From JANLYQ01 sp031365725 (lineage in GTDB: Bacteria; Actinomycetota; Actinomycetes; JACCUZ01), in the NCBI GenBank assembly GCA_031365725.1, contig JANLYQ010000045.1:1-59725 (forward strand): a stretch of DNA of 59,725 nt. The letters run 5' to 3'. Under the pieces are notes generated by a model. It was not told the DNA's origin and made no database searches. It saw only the letters and a program-made list of their open reading frames with translations. The position numbers and the translations under genes were made by a program. Below are positions 55,975 to 59,725 of this stretch, one piece after another; position 1 is the first letter of the stretch, and each line of letters starts with the position of its first letter.

Positions 55975-56957
55975 TGGCTGCGACCACGTTGGCCAAGGCC
56001 ATCACCCTGGGCTTGCGCAAGGCGATGGAGGCCGACCCGAAGGTCCTCATCATGGGCGAGGACGTCGGCAAGCTCGGCGGCGTCTTCCGGGTCACCGACG
56101 GGCTGCAGAAGGACTTCGGCGAGGACCGGGTCATCGACACCCCGCTGGCCGAGTCCGGCATCATCGGCACCGCGATCGGCCTTGCGCTGCGCGGCTATCG
56201 GCCGGTCTGTGAGATCCAGTTCGACGGGTTCGTCTATCCCGCCTTCGACCAGATCGTCAGCCAGCTGGCCAAGATGCGGGCCCGGGCCCTGGGCACCGTG
56301 TCGCTGCCGGTCGTCATCCGCATCCCGGTCGGTGGCGGCATCGGCGCGGTCGAGCACCACAGCGTGAGCAACGAGGCCTACTTCGCGCACACCGCCGGGT
56401 TGAAAGTCATCGCCTGCTCCAACCCGTTGGACGCGTTCATGATGGTGCAGCAGGCCGTCCTCAGTGACGACCCGGTCATCCTCTACGAACCCAAGCGGCG
56501 TTACTGGGAGAAGGCTGAGCTCGACGAGACGCTGCCGCTGTCGGGCGCGATGCCGATGACCGCGGCTCGCATCGCGCGCGCCGGCACAGACGTGACCGTG
56601 GCGGCGTACGGGCCGATGGTGAAGACCTGCCTCGACGCGGCCATCGCCGCCGCCGAGGAGGGCCGCTCGCTGGAGGTCATCGACCTGCGCTCGCTCTCCC
56701 CGCTGGACATGCCGACCCTGATCGAGTCGGTGCGGCGCACCGGTCGGCTCGTGGTGGTGCACGAGGCGCCGGACTTCCTCGGCATGGGCGCCGAGGTTGC
56801 CGCACGCGTGACCGAACGCTGTTTCCACTCCCTCGAGGCGCCGGTGCTGCGGGTGGGTGGCTTCGCCACGCCCTATCCGCCGAGCCGGGTCGAGGAGGAC
56901 TACCTCCCCGACCTCGACCGGGTGCTCGACGCCGTCGACCGTTCCCTCGCCTACTAG
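55974..56957 (+). CDS. 2-oxoacid dehydrogenase E1 component, beta subunit
   Basis: Partner of the preceding E1 alpha, forming the alpha2beta2 ThDP enzyme. In 327 residues the signatures are IMGEDVGKLGGVFRVTDGLQ, RVIDTPLAESGIIGTAIGLA, EIQFDGFVYPAFDQIVSQLA and GGIGAVEHHSVSNEAYFAHT. C-terminal domain: LEVIDLRSLSPLDMPTLIES. ATG 55974 overlaps the alpha stop by one base. A 29-base gap precedes E2. Confidence 0.94.
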   Translation: MAATTLAKAITLGLRKAMEADPKVLIMGEDVGKLGGVFRVTDGLQKDFGEDRVIDTPLAESGIIGTAIGLALRGYRPVCEIQFDGFVYPAFDQIVSQLAKMRARALGTVSLPVVIRIPVGGGIGAVEHHSVSNEAYFAHTAGLKVIACSNPLDAFMMVQQAVLSDDPVILYEPKRRYWEKAELDETLPLSGAMPMTAARIARAGTDVTVAAYGPMVKTCLDAAIAAAEEGRSLEVIDLRSLSPLDMPTLIESVRRTGRLVVVHEAPDFLGMGAEVAARVTERCFHSLEAPVLRVGGFATPYPPSRVEEDYLPDLDRVLDAVDRSLAY

Positions 56958-56986
56958 GAGCCGTTTCCCGTGAAGCAGGCCTGCGC

Positions 56987-58495
56987 ATGAAACAGTTCCG
57001 GCTCCCGGACGTGGGAGAAGGTCTGACCGAGGCCGAGATCGTGTCGTGGAAGGTCAAGCCCGGCGACACCGTCAAGGTCAACGAGATCATCGTCGAGATC
57101 GAGACCGCCAAGTCGCTGGTGGAGCTGCCCTCGCCGTTCGCCGGCGTGGTCACCGAGCTGCTGGTGGCCGAGGGCACGACTGTCGACGTCGGCACGCCGA
57201 TCATCACGGTTGACGACGGATCTGCTGCCCCCGTTGGGGTTGCGCCGCCGCGAGACGACATGGCGCCACCGCTGCCGGCCGACTCCGACGCCGACGCGAT
57301 CGGCACTCCCGCGGACGACCAGGCGGTCGAGCCGGGACTGATCGGTGGCCCCGCGCCCGGTGGCCGCACGTCGGTGCTCGTCGGCTACGGCCCGCGCACG
57401 ACCGCCGCCGTACGCCGACCGCGCAAGGGCAGCACGCCCTCAGGTGCCTCGGCTGCCACCGCGCAGCAGGCGGTGCAGACCTCGATGATGACCGCACCCG
57501 TGCCGGTGGAGGAACCCTCGGTCGACGACGTGCCCGAGGCTGCCTCGGTCTCGACGCCGGACTCGGAGATGTCGGGATCGGCGTTGTCTCCCACTGGTGC
57601 GGCCGGGTCGGTCAAGGTGCTGGCCAAGCCGCCGGTGCGCAAGCTGGCCCGCGACCTCGGGGTCGACCTGACGACGGTGTCGCCGACCGGCGAGGGTGGC
57701 GTGGTCACCCGGGCCGACGTGGAGGCGGCGGTCGGGAACCCGTTGCTGACCAACGGTTTCCCGGCTGCTTCGGTCGCAGTGCCCCCTGGCGTCCGGGAGA
57801 CCCGCACACCCGTCAAGGGCGTGCGCAAGATGACCGCGCAGGCGATGGTCGCCAGCGCCTTCACCGCGCCGCACGTCACCGAGTGGGTGACGATCGACGT
57901 CACGCGCACGATGGAGCTCGTTGCGCGGTGGAAGGCCGACCCGGCGCTGGCCGACGTGCGGGTGTCGCCGCTGCTGGTGGTCATGAAGGCCCTGCTGGTC
58001 GCCGTACAACGCAACCCGGGCATGAACGCGGTGTGGCACGAGGCGGCGGACGGCTCGAACGAGATCGTCACCAAGCACTACGTCAACCTCGGCATCGCCG
58101 CGGCGACCCCGCGGGGGCTGGTGGTGCCCAACATCAAGGACGCCGACCGCATGTCGCTGCGCGAGCTGGCGGCTGCACTGACTGCGCTGATCGCGACCGC
58201 GCGCGAGGGTCGCACCCAGCCGGCGGACATGGCCGGCGGGACGATGACGATCACCAACGTCGGGGTCTTCGGTGTCGACGGTGGCACCCCGATCATCAAC
58301 CCGGGGGAGGCCGCGATCCTGTGCTTCGGGCAGGTCCGCGACATGCCATGGGTCGTCGACGGTGCACTCGCCGTGCGCAAGGTGACCCAGCTGGCGCTGT
58401 CCTTCGACCACCGGGTCGTCGACGGTCAGCTCGGGTCGATGTTCCTCGCCGACATCGCCCGCGTGCTCGAGGACCCCGCCACCGCCCTGCTCTAG
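56987..58495 (+). CDS. 2-oxoacid dehydrogenase E2 (dihydrolipoyl acyltransferase)
   Basis: Core acyltransferase of the complex. In 502 residues, a single lipoyl domain (1-78) has Lys42 in IETAKSLVELPSP. A Pro/Ala linker is followed by a peripheral-subunit-binding domain (about 215-250, PPVRKLARDLGVDLTTVSPT) and the catalytic domain with SFDHRVVDG (His near 475). The dihydrolipoamide dehydrogenase (E3) gene is not in the window. ATG 56987 lies in the same operon as E1. Confidence 0.95.
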   Translation: MKQFRLPDVGEGLTEAEIVSWKVKPGDTVKVNEIIVEIETAKSLVELPSPFAGVVTELLVAEGTTVDVGTPIITVDDGSAAPVGVAPPRDDMAPPLPADSDADAIGTPADDQAVEPGLIGGPAPGGRTSVLVGYGPRTTAAVRRPRKGSTPSGASAATAQQAVQTSMMTAPVPVEEPSVDDVPEAASVSTPDSEMSGSALSPTGAAGSVKVLAKPPVRKLARDLGVDLTTVSPTGEGGVVTRADVEAAVGNPLLTNGFPAASVAVPPGVRETRTPVKGVRKMTAQAMVASAFTAPHVTEWVTIDVTRTMELVARWKADPALADVRVSPLLVVMKALLVAVQRNPGMNAVWHEAADGSNEIVTKHYVNLGIAAATPRGLVVPNIKDADRMSLRELAAALTALIATAREGRTQPADMAGGTMTITNVGVFGVDGGTPIINPGEAAILCFGQVRDMPWVVDGALAVRKVTQLALSFDHRVVDGQLGSMFLADIARVLEDPATALL

Positions 58496-58569
58496 TAGAT
58501 CCCAGCCAGCACGGACCCGTCGTGGGGTGCTTCCGGTGAGATCCGATGACGCCGTGGGAGGCTGCAGGC

Positions 58570-59541
58570 ATGGCCCGGACGCGCTGCTATCGCGATGGGG
58601 TCCTGACCAGCGAGGGATTTTCGCTGGCGGACGTGTCCGAGCATCTAGATCAAGAATCTGCTGTCGTGTGGGTCGATCTGCGCTCTCCTGACCTCCACGA
58701 GCTCCAGCTCGTGGCGGACGAGCTCGGGCTGCACGAGCTCGCAGTCCAGGACGCCACCACGGGTCGTCAGCGACCGAAGTTCAACCGATACGCGAGCCAT
58801 GACTTTCTCACTGCCTACGCGGTGCACCTGGACGTGGCGACCGGCGAGCTGGTGACTGGTGAGATCGCTGCCTTCATCACCTCCACCGCACTGGTGACGG
58901 TGCGGATAGACGACGAGTTCCCCATCGACGGTCTCGTCGCCCGATGGGACGACAACGCTCACCTCATGACGTACGGCGTCGGCGGCTTGGTGCACGGCCT
59001 GCTTGACTTCATCGTCGACGGGCACTTTGACGCCGTCCAGTCTCTCGACGATGAGATCGAGCTGCTTGAGGACCTGCTCTTCGACGACCGACCGCACGAC
59101 AAGGACGTCCAACGCCGCAGCTTCGAGCTGCGCAAGAGCCTTGTGCACCTCCGTCGGATCGTGCTGCCGATGCGCGAAGTGGTCAACGCGCTCATGCGGC
59201 GAGACGTCGGGTTGGTCCCCGAGGAGTTGACGGCGTACTACCAGGACGTCTACGACCATGTCCTGCGTGCCACGGAGTGGACGGAGAGCCTTCGCGACCT
59301 CGTCACCACCATCGTGGAGACGAATCTGACGATCCAGGGAAACCGCCTCAACGTGATCACCAAGAAGGTCACGAGCTGGGCAGCCATCATCGCCGTGCCT
59401 ACAGCAATCACCGGGTTCTATGGCCAGAATGTGCCGTACCCGGGTTTCAGCAGTGAGTTCGGCTTCATCGCCTCATCGGCTCTCATCGTGCTGCTGTCGG
59501 GGGGTCTGTACGTCGCCTTCAGGAAGAGGGACTGGCTCTGA
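58570..59541 (+). CDS. corA: CorA-family divalent cation transporter
   Basis: Homopentameric magnesium or cobalt channel family. In 323 residues a cytoplasmic alpha/beta domain and long stalk helix precede two C-terminal transmembrane helices. The pore signature is GFYGQNVPYPG: GxN is kept, with Gln in place of the usual Met. ATG 58570 has GGGAGG upstream; ATG 58546 is a less supported alternative. Base composition is slightly lower in GC than its neighbours. Confidence 0.92.
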   Translation: MARTRCYRDGVLTSEGFSLADVSEHLDQESAVVWVDLRSPDLHELQLVADELGLHELAVQDATTGRQRPKFNRYASHDFLTAYAVHLDVATGELVTGEIAAFITSTALVTVRIDDEFPIDGLVARWDDNAHLMTYGVGGLVHGLLDFIVDGHFDAVQSLDDEIELLEDLLFDDRPHDKDVQRRSFELRKSLVHLRRIVLPMREVVNALMRRDVGLVPEELTAYYQDVYDHVLRATEWTESLRDLVTTIVETNLTIQGNRLNVITKKVTSWAAIIAVPTAITGFYGQNVPYPGFSSEFGFIASSALIVLLSGGLYVAFRKRDWL

Positions 59542-59596
59542 CGTGGCCGTAAGCGGGAGTCGGGTACCCCAGCCGCCACGTTTCTCCCGACAGACG

Positions 59597-59725
59597 TCAG
59601 CGGTTGTCGAGCATGAGCGCCCGGCGAGGACAGCCGGCCACGGCCTTGCCGGCCTGCTTGGTCTCGCTGACGTCCAGGGGGCGCGTGGGGACCACGGGAT
59701 AGCCCCACGAGTCGAGGGTCACCAG
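59597..59725 (-). CDS. Ferredoxin, C-terminal end (cut by window)
   Basis: Open frame entering from the right edge, 42 codons plus TGA. The end AGKAVAGCPRRALMLDNR has the GCPRRAL motif in which the last cluster Cys of actinobacterial single-cluster ferredoxins lies; the preceding DSWGYPVVPTRPL fits the same family. The N-terminal cluster Cys residues lie outside the window. Confidence 0.7.
   Translation of the reverse strand: MVTLDSWGYPVVPTRPLDVSETKQAGKAVAGCPRRALMLDNR

Noticed and set aside
56962..56977. parS-like CGTTTCCCGTGAAGCA between E1 beta and E2
   Set aside because: Three mismatches from the 16-bp consensus; unlikely to be a strong ParB site, so not annotated.
59541..59590. Weak hairpin after corA (ACGTGGC with GCCACGT, long loop)
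   Set aside because: Seven-base arms and a loop of 27 bases or more; too weak to call a terminator.
1..59725. tRNA, rRNA, CRISPR, insertion sequences or prophage
   Set aside because: None seen on reading both strands; the only arrays are the coding 33-bp repeats and the 16- and 17-bp tandem repeats.

Overview
The window is high-GC DNA with actinobacterial gene content. Markers include inositol-1-phosphate synthase, a CwlM-like pseudo-amidase, a SigM/anti-sigma pair, a MurJ-DUF6049-NUDIX cluster, an RsiG-like protein and many leaderless GTG/ATG starts. It is the flank of the chromosomal origin on the rpmH side of dnaA. The dnaA-to-cca order followed by ino1-padR-pbp and rpsF-ssb-rpsR-rplI-dnaB on one side resembles Streptomyces as I recall it; in Mycobacterium tuberculosis these two blocks lie on opposite sides of dnaA. 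The alanine racemase-like/FemX pair suggests a non-mycobacterial actinomycete with a peptidoglycan cross-bridge (perhaps Micrococcales), but this placement is inference.

Layout. 1-9.9 kb: dnaA (leftward, cut by the window edge), a DnaA-box region, then rpmH-rnpA-yidD-yidC-khpB-rsmG-parA-parB and an acetyltransferase. Three perfect 16-bp parS sites lie in rsmG and parA. 9.9-20.6 kb: a leftward block NUDIX-DUF6049-murJ-small membrane protein-pseudokinase-sigM-anti-sigma-trxB-trxA-cwlM. 20.6-31.8 kb: cca, an MFS protein, ino1-padR, a class A penicillin-binding protein with a GT87 membrane mannosyltransferase, and an alanine racemase-like/femX pair. 31.8-35.1 kb: accessory genes: yceI, marR, and a two-gene unit whose second member carries a striking 11-residue Trp/Cys repeat in front of a beta-propeller. 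35.1-42.3 kb: AP endonuclease, rpsF-ssb-rpsR-rplI, small enzymes and binding proteins, and dnaB with an intein in its Walker A motif. 42.3-59.7 kb: hemerythrin, an RsiG-like anti-sigma protein, an aminotransferase, VOC protein, ArsR-MFS, a fused asymmetric ABC exporter, PhoD phosphatase, EamA permease, a secreted Pro/Gly-rich protein, a 2-oxoacid dehydrogenase E1alpha-E1beta-E2 operon, CorA and the tail of a ferredoxin.

How it fits together. The conserved core joins replication initiation (DnaA, DnaB, SSB), segregation (ParABS), ribosome and RNA maturation (L34, RnpA, S6, S18, L9, Cca), membrane insertion (YidC/YidD) and cell-wall export and cross-bridge synthesis (MurJ, CwlM, PBP, FemX). The most unusual features are the Trp/Cys hendecad protein, the class 3-type Ala1 intein with a decayed endonuclease, the 816-residue ParA containing two parS sites, and an RsiG-like protein with a complete c-di-GMP signature. 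No tRNA, rRNA, IS element, prophage or CRISPR array was recognised.
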